A stretch of DNA of 64,000 nucleotides, taken from Allonocardiopsis opalescens (lineage in GTDB: Bacteria; Actinomycetota; Actinomycetes; Streptosporangiales; Streptosporangiaceae). The position numbers and the translations under genes are program-made. The stretch is from the NCBI RefSeq assembly GCF_003002095.1, contig NZ_PVZC01000002.1, positions 620,001 through 684,000 on the forward strand. The letters run 5' to 3'. Shown one piece after another: positions 1 to 8,714 of this stretch; the first letter of the stretch is position 1; every line of letters begins with the position of its first letter. Under the pieces are notes generated by a model, which made no database searches, had not been told where the DNA came from, and saw only the letters and a program-made list of their open reading frames with translations.

Positions 1-405
1 GGCGGCGAGGGAGCGGACGGCGGCCGGGAAGAGCAGCGAGTCGCCGGAGTGCACCAGCCGGATGCCGGCCAGGATCTCCTCGGGGCGGCCGCGCTTGAGC
101 AGGAAGCCCGCGGCGCCGACGCGCAGCGCTCCGTACACGTAGTCGTCGTTCTCGAAGGTGGTCACCACGATCACCTTGGGCGGCCGGTCCAGCGCGGCCA
201 GTTCGGCGGTGGCCCGGATGCCGTCCACGCCGGGCATCCGCACGTCCATCAGCACGATGTCGGGCCGGGTGCGCCGGACCAGGTCGCGCGCTCCCGCGCC
301 GTCGTCGCCCTCGCCGACCACCGCCATGTCCGCCTCGGCGGAGATCAGGGCGCGCAGCCCGGCCCGGATCAGCGCCTCGTCGTCGACCAGCGCGATGCGA
401 ATCAT
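1..405 (-). CDS. NarL/LuxR-family response regulator, C-terminus cut by window edge
   Basis: Partial gene: the ATG at 405 opens a CheY-like receiver domain and the window ends after about 135 residues, so the expected LuxR-type DNA-binding domain lies outside. Visible receiver residues are the acidic pair D8-D9, the phospho-acceptor D54 in LMDVRMPG, T82/T83 and K104. The start overlaps the stop of the upstream histidine kinase by an ATGA junction, so the two are translationally coupled and very probably cognate partners. The start is preceded by a GGAG-type ribosome site. The regulated genes cannot be read here; the divergent membrane protein at 1829 is a candidate target. Confidence 0.9.
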   Translation of the reverse strand, partial: MIRIALVDDEALIRAGLRALISAEADMAVVGEGDDGAGARDLVRRTRPDIVLMDVRMPGVDGIRATAELAALDRPPKVIVVTTFENDDYVYGALRVGAAGFLLKRGRPEEILAGIRLVHSGDSLLFPAAVRSLAA

Positions 406-1664
406 GTCCGCTCCTTCCACGGGATGGCGGCGGCCAGCCGCCAGACGCCGTCGACGGCGCCGGCCGTCAGTTCGCCGCCGAGCAGTTCGACCCGCTCGCG
501 CATGCCGCGCAGGCCCCGGCCGCCGCCCGGGCGGGTGCTCCGCCCCGGCCTGGCCGGATCGGCCGGGTTGGTCATCACCAGCCGCACCCGCTCCTCCTCG
601 ACCCGCAGGTCGACGGTGACGGGCACGTTCTCGCCGCCGTGGCGCAGCGCGTTGGTGACGCCCTCCTGGCAGATGCGGTACAGCTCCCTGGACAGCACCT
701 CGGGCAGCGCGTCGAGGGTACCGGTCTGCCGGAGGCGCAGGTCGGCGCCTGCGGTCCTGGCCGCCGCCACCAGGCGGGGCAGATCGGCCAGGGTGCGCTG
801 CGGCGCGGCGGCGGCGCGCTCCTCGCGCAGCAGGCCGAGCATGTGGTCGAGTTCGGCGGTGGCCGTGCGGGCCTGCTCGGCGATGGTCTCCAGGGCGCCG
901 CGGGCGAAGGCGGGGTCGCGGTCGATGACGCGGGCGGCCGCTCCGGCCTGGAGCGCCACCACGGACAGCACGTGGCCGATGGAGTCGTGCAGCTCGGCGG
1001 CCAGCCGGTTGCGCTCGGTGAGGTTGTCGGCGCGGGCCTGGGCGGCGGCGAGCCGGTCGGCCGCCGTCGGTCCGAGGAACCGGGGGGCCAGCCGGGCGGC
1101 CCCGGCGCCGATGAGTGCGATCAAGTAGACCAGCGCCAGCAGCACCACCGCTCCGGCGGGCGGCCCGAGCCAGGTCCACCCGCCGGTGGGCGACAGTTCG
1201 CGGAGGAACATCAGCGCGGGCTCGTCGGCCAGGAACGGGGCCAGCGCCAGCATGGCCGACTGGGTCAGCCCGACCATGGTGGTGATGCAGACCGCGAAGC
1301 CGACGGCGAAGTGCAGGGCCAGCCAGCAGGCGGCCCTGATCCGGGGGCCGGCCGGACGGGCGGCGGGCAGCGCGGCGAGCGGCCCGCCGAGCAGCGCCCG
1401 CGACAGCTGCGCCTGCTGCGCGCGCACGCCGGGGATCCAGACCGTCCCCGCGCCCAGCACGGCGGCGGCCGCCGTTCCCACGTACCACTGGGGTCCGGCC
1501 CCGAAGCGCTCCATCGAGGCGCCCCAGCCCAGTAGCAGCGACAACAGCACGAGGGTCGCCACCAGGAAGGGCGTGAAGAGGACGCCGCCCAGCACCAGGT
1601 AGACCCAGCGCCGGTAGGTGTCGGCGCCGAGCAGCGGGGCGGCGGCGCTCCGGAGTATCCGCAC
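402..1664 (-). CDS. Sensor histidine kinase, DesK/NarX type (HisKA_3)
   Basis: Predicted 420-residue membrane sensor kinase that phosphorylates the response regulator encoded just downstream. The N-terminal half carries about five hydrophobic segments (roughly residues 20-45, 60-80, 112-150, 168-190). The HisKA_3 phospho-acceptor is H226 in LAAELHDSIGHVL, and the HATPase N-box is in LYRICQEGVTNALRHGG near the C-terminus, followed by a GRGLRGMRERVELLGG segment. The reading frame is open further upstream, but that extension is Arg/Pro-rich and unlike a coding N-terminus, so the GTG at 1664 is chosen. The sensed signal is unknown. Confidence 0.85.
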   Translation of the reverse strand: MRILRSAAAPLLGADTYRRWVYLVLGGVLFTPFLVATLVLLSLLLGWGASMERFGAGPQWYVGTAAAAVLGAGTVWIPGVRAQQAQLSRALLGGPLAALPAARPAGPRIRAACWLALHFAVGFAVCITTMVGLTQSAMLALAPFLADEPALMFLRELSPTGGWTWLGPPAGAVVLLALVYLIALIGAGAARLAPRFLGPTAADRLAAAQARADNLTERNRLAAELHDSIGHVLSVVALQAGAAARVIDRDPAFARGALETIAEQARTATAELDHMLGLLREERAAAAPQRTLADLPRLVAAARTAGADLRLRQTGTLDALPEVLSRELYRICQEGVTNALRHGGENVPVTVDLRVEEERVRLVMTNPADPARPGRSTRPGGGRGLRGMRERVELLGGELTAGAVDGVWRLAAAIPWKERT

Positions 1665-1828
1665 ACCGCGATCGTGGCACGCCCGGCCGCCCGCCCGCCT
1701 CCCACGCGCGGGGGAGGCGGTTCCCCAGCCGGGGCGATGTGCGCGGGCGCCCGTCCGGCGAGGGTGGAGCCATCGGGAGCAGGGACGCGACCCGGCGCCC
1801 CGCCCCGACGAGCACGGAGGAGACCACG

Positions 1829-2992
1829 ATGGACGGGAAGACGGCCGCGACGGAGCCGGACCTCGGGAGGGCGCCCGCCGGCGGGCCCGAGCCCGGCTCC
1901 CACGTCCACCGGACACCGCGCGGGTGGTGGGCCCGCTGGAGCGCCCCGCTGGCCCTGGCCTGGTCGGCCGTCACCGCCGTATGGGCGGTGACCTGGGCGG
2001 TCGGGCTGCTGCCCTCCCCCTTCACCGATCCGGCGTCCGCCTCCTACGGCGCGGTGTTCAACACCGCCGACCCGCTGGTGGGCTCGGCCTTCACCGCGGT
2101 GCTCGGGCTGCTCGGCGTCGGCTGCGGCCTGGCGGCGCTGCGGGTGCGCGGCGGGCCGGGCGGGCTCGCCGTGCAGGTGGGGGCCTGGCTGCTGGCGGCG
2201 ACGGTCCTGCTGGCCCTGTTCCACGGAGGGCTGCTGCCGGTCCTGGGGTACACCCCGGTGACGCTGGTGCTGATGTGGTTCGAGCCCGGTCTGGGCACCG
2301 CGTACCTGACGGAGATCGCCGAGCCGGAGACCGTCTTCCTGGTGCACTGCCTGGCCGGCGGGCTGCTGTGGATGATGGCCGCGATCGGGCTCGGCCGGGT
2401 GCGGCGCGGCGCCTGCGCCGACTGCGGGCGGACGAGCGGCTGGACGCCGGAGCGGGAGGCGGCGACGCGGGCGAAGGCCCTGCGCATCGGCCGGATCGCG
2501 GTGGCGGTGGCCGTCGCCTGCGCCCTGCTGTACCCGGCGGTGCGCTTCCCGTGGCTGTTCGGGATGGCGGTCGGGATGCCGGAGGCGTCCTTCGCCGATG
2601 TCCAGTCCTCGGGGCAGATCGTCGCGGTCGGCGTCGGGCTCGGCACAGTGGCGCTGGGCGGGGCGGTGCTGATGATCGGGCTGGTGTCCAACTGGGGTGT
2701 GCGCTTCCCGCGCTGGATGCTCGGGCTGGCCGGGCGCCGGGTGCCGGTCTCGCTCGCGGTGGTGCCCGCCTCGGTGGCCGCGATCGCCTTCGCGGCGCTG
2801 GGCCGCGGCCTGATCCTCGCGGTGGTGGGCGCGGACTTCCCGCTGGAGGTCGGCGGCAGCAACCTGATCGCCCTCGGGGCGATGTTCCCCTCCGGTCTCG
2901 CGCTCGCCGCGGCCACCGCGGCCTACGCGGTCCGGCGCCGGGCCGAGTGCGCGAGCTGCGGCCGGGGCGAGCCCGAGGCGCTGCCCCGCTGA
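1829..2992 (+). CDS. Polytopic membrane protein with two CxxC motifs, function unknown
   Basis: About 387 residues with roughly eight hydrophobic segments. Two zinc-ribbon-like cysteine pairs face soluble segments: CADCGR in the middle loop (about residues 193-198) and CASCGR close to the C-terminus. I do not recognise the family. The start is the ATG at 1829, preceded by ACGGAGG at a good distance; the open frame begins earlier but that part looks non-coding. It diverges from the DesK-type kinase/regulator pair, so it may be controlled by it (inference). A strong hairpin follows the gene. Confidence 0.75.
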   Translation: MDGKTAATEPDLGRAPAGGPEPGSHVHRTPRGWWARWSAPLALAWSAVTAVWAVTWAVGLLPSPFTDPASASYGAVFNTADPLVGSAFTAVLGLLGVGCGLAALRVRGGPGGLAVQVGAWLLAATVLLALFHGGLLPVLGYTPVTLVLMWFEPGLGTAYLTEIAEPETVFLVHCLAGGLLWMMAAIGLGRVRRGACADCGRTSGWTPEREAATRAKALRIGRIAVAVAVACALLYPAVRFPWLFGMAVGMPEASFADVQSSGQIVAVGVGLGTVALGGAVLMIGLVSNWGVRFPRWMLGLAGRRVPVSLAVVPASVAAIAFAALGRGLILAVVGADFPLEVGGSNLIALGAMFPSGLALAAATAAYAVRRRAECASCGRGEPEALPR

Positions 2993-3012
2993 GCACCGCC
3001 CGCCACGGGGGC

Positions 3013-3046
3013 GGCGCCGCGGCCGGCACGCCCCGGCCGCGGCGCC
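3013..3046. terminator. Bidirectional hairpin terminator
   Basis: Perfect 14-bp inverted repeat (GGCGCCGCGGCCGG and its complement) around a 6-base loop, filling the gap between the stop of the membrane protein (2992) and the stop of the convergent SIS gene (3047). No T-tract, as is usual for actinomycete terminators. Confidence 0.7.
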
Positions 3047-3835
3047 TCAGCGCGCGGCGCCGTTCATCCGGCCCCGGTAGCGGCTGAGCAGCCGGTCGTT
3101 GTGGTCGTCGACCCGGTCCAGGTTCTGGCTGACGAGCACGGGCACCTCGGCTTCCGTCTCGGCGAGCAGCTGCACCACCCGGCTGGTCAGCGCGTGGATG
3201 ACGGCGCAGGACAGGATGGTGGAGACCGCGCCGGTGGCCACGCCGCCCGCGCTGACGGTGGTGTCGCCCGCCGGGGAGTGGGTGTCGATGACGATGTCGG
3301 CCACCTCGAACAGGCGGTGGCCGTCGCGGTGCCGGGAGGCGGTGGCGGTGGAGTGGGCCAGGCTGGTCACCGCGATGACGGTGAGCCCGCGCTCGCGCGC
3401 ACCCAGGGCGATCTCCACGGGTACCGGGTTGATGCCGGAGTTGGAGACGACGATCAGCACCTCGCCGGCGCGCAGGTCGGCCAGGGCGAGGGTGGCGCCG
3501 GCGTAGCCGTGCAGCCGCTCGGTGACCGAGACCCGCTCGGGGGTGAGCGGCGACAGGGCCGGGTCGGCGATCACGTTCACCGGCGCCAGGCCGCCGGCCC
3601 GGGCGGTGGGCTCGGTGGCGGCCAGCTGGGAGTGGCCGCTGCCGAAGAGGTGCAGCATGCCGCCGGCGGCGATCGAGGCGGCCACGGCGCGGGCGCCGGC
3701 CTCGATCGCGCCGGCCTCGGCCTCCTCGGCCCGGTCGAGCAGTTCGCGCACGGCCGCGAAGTAGGCGTGGGCGGCGTTGCCGTCCGCCAGGGCGGGCGCG
3801 GCGGCGGCCTGGTCGGCGTCACTCGTATCGGGCAT
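3047..3835 (-). CDS. SIS-domain sugar-phosphate protein (UPF0309-like)
   Basis: 262 residues with a sugar isomerase (SIS) fold: GGMLHLFGSGHSQLAA in the first third is the phosphosugar-binding loop, followed by VLIVVSNSGINPVPVEIAL and a C-terminal HALTSRVVQLLAE segment. SIS proteins bind phosphorylated (amino)sugars as isomerases, etherases or sensors. The ATG at 3835 overlaps the stop of the upstream sugar kinase (ATGA), so both products are made together. The pairing suggests it handles the phospho-amino-sugar made by that kinase, for example as a MurQ/NagB-like step. The exact reaction cannot be told from sequence. Confidence 0.85.
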   Translation of the reverse strand: MPDTSDADQAAAAPALADGNAAHAYFAAVRELLDRAEEAEAGAIEAGARAVAASIAAGGMLHLFGSGHSQLAATEPTARAGGLAPVNVIADPALSPLTPERVSVTERLHGYAGATLALADLRAGEVLIVVSNSGINPVPVEIALGARERGLTVIAVTSLAHSTATASRHRDGHRLFEVADIVIDTHSPAGDTTVSAGGVATGAVSTILSCAVIHALTSRVVQLLAETEAEVPVLVSQNLDRVDDHNDRLLSRYRGRMNGAAR

Positions 3836-4905
3836 CAGCGGTCTCCGTGGGGGTCGTCGGGACGGTGGTCGAGCAGCCGGTCGAGCAGCGGCGCGGCGGC
3901 GGGGGGCGGTGCCGCCAGGGTGCGGGCGCCGTCCAGCCCGTCGCCCGCGGGCGGGACGGGCACGGCGTCGGGCACCCGCTCGGCCAGCTCGGCCAGGAAG
4001 GGCCGCAGGACGAGTTCGTCGGCGAGGAACAGGCTTCCGTGCCAGGACACCGGCACCGGGCCCGCGCCGCGCTCGCGCCGCAGCGCGGCGGCGGCGAGTT
4101 CGGCCAGCTCGGTGACGGTGCGGTGCACCAGGGCCGCCGCCACCTCGTCGCCGGCCTCGGCCGCGCCGAGCACGTCGGTGGCGAAGGCGGCGATGTCGCG
4201 CGGCGGGTTGGCGCTGCCGTAGACGGCTCGCACGGCGTCCTCGGGGCCGCCGTAGTGCTCGGCGAGCCGGGCCGCCAGCGCGGTGGCAGGGCCCCGTCCG
4301 TCGGCGTCGCGGAGCGCGGCGGTCAGGCCCCGGCGGCCGAGCGTGTAGGAGCTGGCGCCGTCGCCGAGCAGGTAGCCCCAGCCGTCGACGAAGGCGTAGG
4401 GGCCGTCGTCGGGGACGCCGAGCGCCACCGCGCCGGTGCCCGCCGCGACCACGGCGCCCGGGCGGGCGCCCAGGGCGCCGAGGTAGCCGGTGAGCACGTC
4501 GCAGCAGACGATGGCGTGGGCCGCGCCGGTGGCCGCGCGCAGCAGCCGCGCCAGTTCGGCCGCCTGCGGGCTCGGGCCGCGCACGCCGGTGAGGCCGACG
4601 GCGACCGCGTCGACCCGGGTGACGTCGGCGGCCAGCCCCCGCCACGCCTCCTCCAGCACCGCCCAGACCTCGGCCACGCCGCCCGGCGCGACCAGGTTCG
4701 GCGGCCCGCCGGCCAGGGTGACCCCCCGCACGGACCGGGCGGCCTGGACCGCCTGCACGGGGAGCGCGCCGGTGGCGGGTTCGGGCTCCGGTCCGTCCGG
4801 TTCGGCCGAGACGAACACGGCGGCGCGGACGTTGCTCTTACCGGCATCGACGGCCAGGACGGTACGCGGCGCGGCCTGGCGGGATCCCACACTGATTCCG
4901 AGCAC
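3835..4905 (-). CDS. BadF/BadG/BcrA-type ATPase, probable N-acetyl amino-sugar kinase
   Basis: 356 residues of the ASKHA kinase fold. The phosphate-1 motif is VLAVDAGKSNVRAAVF near residues 16-31; further elements are VVAAGTGAVALG (phosphate 2) and WHGSLFLADELVLRPF (adenosine part). This family includes GlcNAc, GlcN and MurNAc kinases. It heads the leftward operon with the SIS protein and diverges from a GntR/UTRA regulator, typical of amino-sugar catabolism in actinomycetes. The probable role is ATP-dependent phosphorylation of the imported sugar in the cytoplasm. The exact substrate is undetermined; GlcNAc or MurNAc are the first guesses. Confidence 0.85.
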   Translation of the reverse strand: MLGISVGSRQAAPRTVLAVDAGKSNVRAAVFVSAEPDGPEPEPATGALPVQAVQAARSVRGVTLAGGPPNLVAPGGVAEVWAVLEEAWRGLAADVTRVDAVAVGLTGVRGPSPQAAELARLLRAATGAAHAIVCCDVLTGYLGALGARPGAVVAAGTGAVALGVPDDGPYAFVDGWGYLLGDGASSYTLGRRGLTAALRDADGRGPATALAARLAEHYGGPEDAVRAVYGSANPPRDIAAFATDVLGAAEAGDEVAAALVHRTVTELAELAAAALRRERGAGPVPVSWHGSLFLADELVLRPFLAELAERVPDAVPVPPAGDGLDGARTLAAPPPAAAPLLDRLLDHRPDDPHGDR

Positions 4906-4915
4906 GCGCTGATGG

Positions 4916-4944
4916 TAGATCTAAATAGACCACAGGTCTAGCCA
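4916..4944. promoter_or_regulatory. Palindromic operator candidate, GntR/HutC (DasR-like) site
   Basis: Just upstream of the kinase start lie an 8-bp palindrome TAGATCTA (4916-4923) and a perfect inverted repeat TAGACC-ACA-GGTCTA (4926-4940). GGTCTAG is also the core half-site of the DasR operator family (TGGTCTAGACCA, known from Streptomyces). The position between two divergent arms of the sugar locus, next to a GntR/UTRA gene, makes it the natural site for autoregulation and control of both arms. The match to DasR is only partial. Confidence 0.6.
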
Positions 4945-5144
4945 GACGGGGAGGTTCTGGGTTACGGTCTCCCCATTCGCTGGGGACATGCCGGACGCAA
5001 GCGGACGGTTCCGCAGCTCACGCAGTGATGATCGGCTTTCCGGTCCGCTGGTCCGCCCGCCGCGCCGCGGTCCGGACGCCCGGCGGCCGGGCCGGTCGCA
5101 GGCACCGCCGCCTGCTGCCGCACCGCGCCGGCAGGCGGGGGCGC

Positions 5145-5918
5145 ATGGGCATCCACGACGTCGGAGGGACGGCGAACGAGGTGGCACGGCCGTCGATCAA
5201 ACCGCACCGGGTACGGCGCCTGCTGGAGGAGCAGCTACTGTCCTCCCTCCAGCCGGCCGACGTGCTCCCGGCCGAACGGAACCTGGCTGAGCGCTTCGGT
5301 GTCTCGCGGATGACGATCCGCGGCGCGCTCAAACTGCTCGAAGACGACGGCCTCGTCCGCACGGTGCCCGGCGTGGGCACCTTCGTGGCCGCCCCCCACC
5401 TGTCCAAGGCACCGATCCTGTCGTCCTTCTCCCAGGACGTCCGGGCGCGCGGCTACCTGCCCGGCACCCGGCTGATCGACACCACCGCCCGCCCGGCCGA
5501 CACCGACCTCGCGCTCGAACTGGCCATCGAGCCCGGCGACGAGGTGTACCAGCTGAGCCGGGTCCGGCTGGCCGACGGCGTGCCGATCTGCGTGGAGCGG
5601 GTCAGGCTGCCCGCGTCGGTGTGCGCCGGGCTGCTCGACCACGACCTGGAGGGCTCGCTGTACGGCCTGCTGGCCCGCGAGTTCGACGTGCGCATCGTCC
5701 GGCACGATCGCCGCATCCGCGCGGTGAACGTCGACCCCGAGCACGCCGAGCTGCTGCACGTCCACCCGCGCAGCGCGGCGCTCTTCGTCGAGCAGACCAG
5801 CTACGACCAGTACGACCGCCGGGTGGAGTCCGGCCGCTCGGTGTACCGCGGCGACCGCTACGACTTCACCACCGTCACCCGCAGCCCCACCGCGCCCCGC
5901 CCCGAGGGCGAGCGGTGA
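5145..5918 (+). CDS. GntR-family regulator with UTRA ligand domain (DasR/NagR-like)
   Basis: 257 residues: an N-terminal winged helix with VLPAERNLAERFGVSRMTIRGALKLLEDDGLV (given in pieces: recognition helix SRMTIRGALK), then GVGTFV, then a HutC/UTRA effector domain (EVYQLSRVRLADGVPICVER in the middle, YRGDRYDFTTV at the end). Such regulators bind phosphorylated (amino)sugars and release operators. ATG 5145 is chosen because the open frame upstream is Arg-rich and non-coding in character; a GGCGGGGG sequence precedes it. The stop overlaps the next start (GTGA), so the regulator is the first gene of the catabolic and transport operon running to 11971. Confidence 0.85.
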   Translation: MGIHDVGGTANEVARPSIKPHRVRRLLEEQLLSSLQPADVLPAERNLAERFGVSRMTIRGALKLLEDDGLVRTVPGVGTFVAAPHLSKAPILSSFSQDVRARGYLPGTRLIDTTARPADTDLALELAIEPGDEVYQLSRVRLADGVPICVERVRLPASVCAGLLDHDLEGSLYGLLAREFDVRIVRHDRRIRAVNVDPEHAELLHVHPRSAALFVEQTSYDQYDRRVESGRSVYRGDRYDFTTVTRSPTAPRPEGER

Positions 5919-7207
5919 CCGGCGGCGCCGAGGAGGCGCTGGGCACCGCAGCGGCCATCCGCTGGCCGGAGACGCGGCTGTACTCCGACGGCGTGGTCGT
6001 CGGAGCCGACGGCTTCCCCGTGGTGATGCCGCCCGGCTCCTCGCTGCGCCGGATCGAGGGCACCGGCTACCTGGACCCGGCGTCGGGGACGCTGCCCGGC
6101 GCGGCGGTGCCCTCCGGCGCCGAGGTGGCGGCGGCCCGCGCCGCCCTGGCCGCGGCCCGCGTGCCGGGCGCGGGCACCCGCTTCCACGCCATGGCGGCCA
6201 CCGCGCTCACCGACATCGGCGTGCTGCTGTGCCCCAACGGCGCCGTGGTGGCGGCGGGCAGCCCCTACTGGCGCTACGTGTGGCCGCGCGACGCCGGCTT
6301 CATCGCCGTGGCGCTCGTGCTGGCGGGCCGGCGCGCGGACGCGCTGCGCGCGCTGCGCTACGTCGCCGACCGGCAGGAGGCCGACGGCACCTGGCAGGCC
6401 AGATACCTGCCCGACGGCTCGGGCGGGGTGCCCGACGACCGCGGCGTGCAGCTGGACGGGATCGGCTGGACCCTGTGGGCGGCCTGGGCGCTGGCCCGCG
6501 AGCCCGATGCGCCCGGCCTCCCCGGCGGCCTGCTGCCCATGGTCGCCGCAGCGGTGCGCGCCGCCGTCGCGGCCGTGGACGCCACCGGGGTGCCGCGCGC
6601 CTCCCAGGACTACTGGGAGACCGACATCGACGAGGCGACGCTGGGCTCGGCCGCCCCGCTGCTGCTCGGGCTGCGCACCGGCCGCGAGCTGCTCCGCGAG
6701 GCCGCCGGGGCCGAGGCGGCCGAACTCGCCGCGGCGGCCGACGCGACCGCGCGCCGGCTGTCCGCCGCCATCGACACCCACTTCGCGCCGGCCGGCTACC
6801 CGCGCCGGGTGAGCGGCGGCGGGCGCGACGCCTCCGTCGCCTTCCTGTTGCCGCCCTTCGCACCGCGCACCGACGCCGCCGAGGCCGCGTGGCGGGCCAC
6901 CCTGGCGGCGCTCACCCTGCCCAACGGCGGCGTGCGGCCCGGCGAGGAGTGGACCGACGCCGAGACCGGGTGGACGCCCCAGCAGTCGCTGTTCGCGATG
7001 ACCGCCGCCACGCTCGGCGACCGCGCGCTCGCCGAGCGGCTGCTGGACTGGCTGCGCGAGCGCGTCACCCGGCTCGGCGCGCTGCCCGAGAAGGTCACCG
7101 CACGCGGCGAGCCCGCCGCCGTGGCGCCGCTCGGCCTGACCGCCGCTAGTGTGCTGATCGCCCTGTACGCCCTGGAGGGGAGGAAGCTGCCCGTCCCCGA
7201 GCCCTGA
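5915..7207 (+). CDS. Cytoplasmic glycoside hydrolase family 15-like enzyme
   Basis: 430 residues with an (alpha/alpha)6 GH15-type catalytic core. Visible elements are YWRYVWPRDAGF (substrate pocket), SQDYWETDIDEATLG (general acid E of the D-x-W-E type) and TRLGALPEKVTARGEP near the C-terminus (likely catalytic base E). No signal peptide is present, so it should act on imported di- or oligosaccharide, hydrolysing an alpha-glycosidic bond. It starts at GTG 5915, overlapping the gntR stop, and is followed after 67 bases by the binding-protein gene. Glucoamylase, isomaltase and trehalase specificities are all possible; context with an amino-sugar kinase leaves the substrate open. Confidence 0.75.
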   Translation: MTGGAEEALGTAAAIRWPETRLYSDGVVVGADGFPVVMPPGSSLRRIEGTGYLDPASGTLPGAAVPSGAEVAAARAALAAARVPGAGTRFHAMAATALTDIGVLLCPNGAVVAAGSPYWRYVWPRDAGFIAVALVLAGRRADALRALRYVADRQEADGTWQARYLPDGSGGVPDDRGVQLDGIGWTLWAAWALAREPDAPGLPGGLLPMVAAAVRAAVAAVDATGVPRASQDYWETDIDEATLGSAAPLLLGLRTGRELLREAAGAEAAELAAAADATARRLSAAIDTHFAPAGYPRRVSGGGRDASVAFLLPPFAPRTDAAEAAWRATLAALTLPNGGVRPGEEWTDAETGWTPQQSLFAMTAATLGDRALAERLLDWLRERVTRLGALPEKVTARGEPAAVAPLGLTAASVLIALYALEGRKLPVPEP

Positions 7208-7274
7208 CCCGCCCGTGCCCCGCGTCCCGTGGCGCGCCGCACCCGACCCGACCGCGACTCCGACGGAGGTAGCC

Positions 7275-8714
7275 ATGCCCTTCCCCCACCTGCCCCCGGC
7301 CTCCCGGGCGCCGCACCGAGACAACGCGCGCCGGCGGCCCCGCCGCGGCGCGGCCGCGCTCGCCCTCGCCGGAACCGCCGCGCTGCTGCTGGCCGGCTGC
7401 GGCGGCGGGTCGGGCGAGGACGAGGACGCCCCGCTGGTCTTCTGGACGCCGCACAACACCCCCGAGCGGGTCCAGGCCCAGGAGGCGACGGCGCAGCGCT
7501 TCACCGAGGAGACCGGCATCCCCGTGCAGGTCGTGCCGCTGCTCACCGACGACATGAACCAGTCCTTCGTCACCGGCGCCGCCTCCGGCGACGTGCCCGA
7601 CGTCGTCCTGCACGGCCCGCAGCAGACCGCCGCGTGGATGCAGCAGGGGCTGCTGGACACCGAGGTGCCCGGCCAGGTGGTCGAGGCGCTGGGCGCCGAC
7701 ACCTTCACCGAGCGGGCCCTGCAGATGGTCACCGTCGACGGCGAGCTGGCCGCGGTGCCCAGCGACGGCTGGGGCCACCTGCTGATGTACCGGGAGGACC
7801 TCTTCGACGAGGCCGGGATCGAGCCGCCGACCTCCCTGGACGAGGTGGCCGCGGCGGCCGCGGAGCTGAACACCGGCGGCCGCGCCGGCATCGCGATGGG
7901 CACCCAGCCCGCCGACCCCTTCACCACCGAGACCATGGAGGCGCTGCTGCTCACCAACGGCTGCCAGCTCCTCGACGGCGACCAGGTGGCGCTGGACTCC
8001 CCCAACTGCGTCGAAGGGCTGCGGCTGTTCAACGAGCTGGCGTCGGCGTCGGGCCAGGGCGAGTTCAACGTGGAGAGCGCGCGGGCCGCGTACCTGTCCG
8101 GCGACGCCGCGATGGTGATCTTCTCCGCGCACTTCCTGGACGAGATGGCGGGCCTGGACCCCAACAACCCCGTCACCTGCGCCGAGTGCGAGGAGAACCC
8201 GCGCTTCCTGGCCGAGAACTCCGGCATCGTGTCGCTGCTGTCGGGTCCGGACAACGCCACCCCGGTGGAGTACGGCGTCACCCTCAACCTCGGTGTGCCG
8301 CGCGGGGCGCGGACCGAGGAGGCGGCTCAGTTCATCGAGTTCCTGATGGGCGAGGGCTACGTGGAGTCGCTGGCCATCGCCACCGAGGGCCGGGTGCCGG
8401 TGCGCACCGGCACCCAGGAGAACCCGACCGAGTTCGTGGACGCCTGGGCCGAGCTGCCCTTCGGCGCCGACCCCGACAACGAGGAGTCCATCGCCGACGT
8501 GTACGGCGAGGAGACGGTGCAGATCCTCATCGACGGCGCCAACGGCTTCACCCGCTGGGGCTTCGGCGGGCAGGGCGCGGCGCTGGCCGGCTCCGTCGCC
8601 TCGCAGAACGTCATCTCGACCAACGTCAACGAGCTGTACGGCGGCACCGACCCCGCCGAGTACGCGGCGCAGATCGCCGAGGAGGCGCGCAACGTGCAGC
8701 AGGACATCAGTTGA
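7275..8714 (+). CDS. ABC transporter sugar-binding lipoprotein (family 1 extracellular)
   Basis: 479 residues. A twin-arginine-rich n-region (ARRRPRRG) and hydrophobic core lead to the lipobox LLLAGC, so the mature protein should be lipid-anchored outside the membrane. The body is a CUT1-type solute-binding protein (LVFWTPHNTPERVQAQE at the N-terminus, YLSGDAAMVIFSAHFLDEM in the middle, FIEFLMGEGY late). ATG 7275 follows the ribosome site CGGAGGTAG. The stop overlaps the permease start (TTGA). It should deliver the glycoside substrate to the two permeases downstream. The ligand cannot be inferred from sequence. Confidence 0.9.
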   Translation: MPFPHLPPASRAPHRDNARRRPRRGAAALALAGTAALLLAGCGGGSGEDEDAPLVFWTPHNTPERVQAQEATAQRFTEETGIPVQVVPLLTDDMNQSFVTGAASGDVPDVVLHGPQQTAAWMQQGLLDTEVPGQVVEALGADTFTERALQMVTVDGELAAVPSDGWGHLLMYREDLFDEAGIEPPTSLDEVAAAAAELNTGGRAGIAMGTQPADPFTTETMEALLLTNGCQLLDGDQVALDSPNCVEGLRLFNELASASGQGEFNVESARAAYLSGDAAMVIFSAHFLDEMAGLDPNNPVTCAECEENPRFLAENSGIVSLLSGPDNATPVEYGVTLNLGVPRGARTEEAAQFIEFLMGEGYVESLAIATEGRVPVRTGTQENPTEFVDAWAELPFGADPDNEESIADVYGEETVQILIDGANGFTRWGFGGQGAALAGSVASQNVISTNVNELYGGTDPAEYAAQIAEEARNVQQDIS

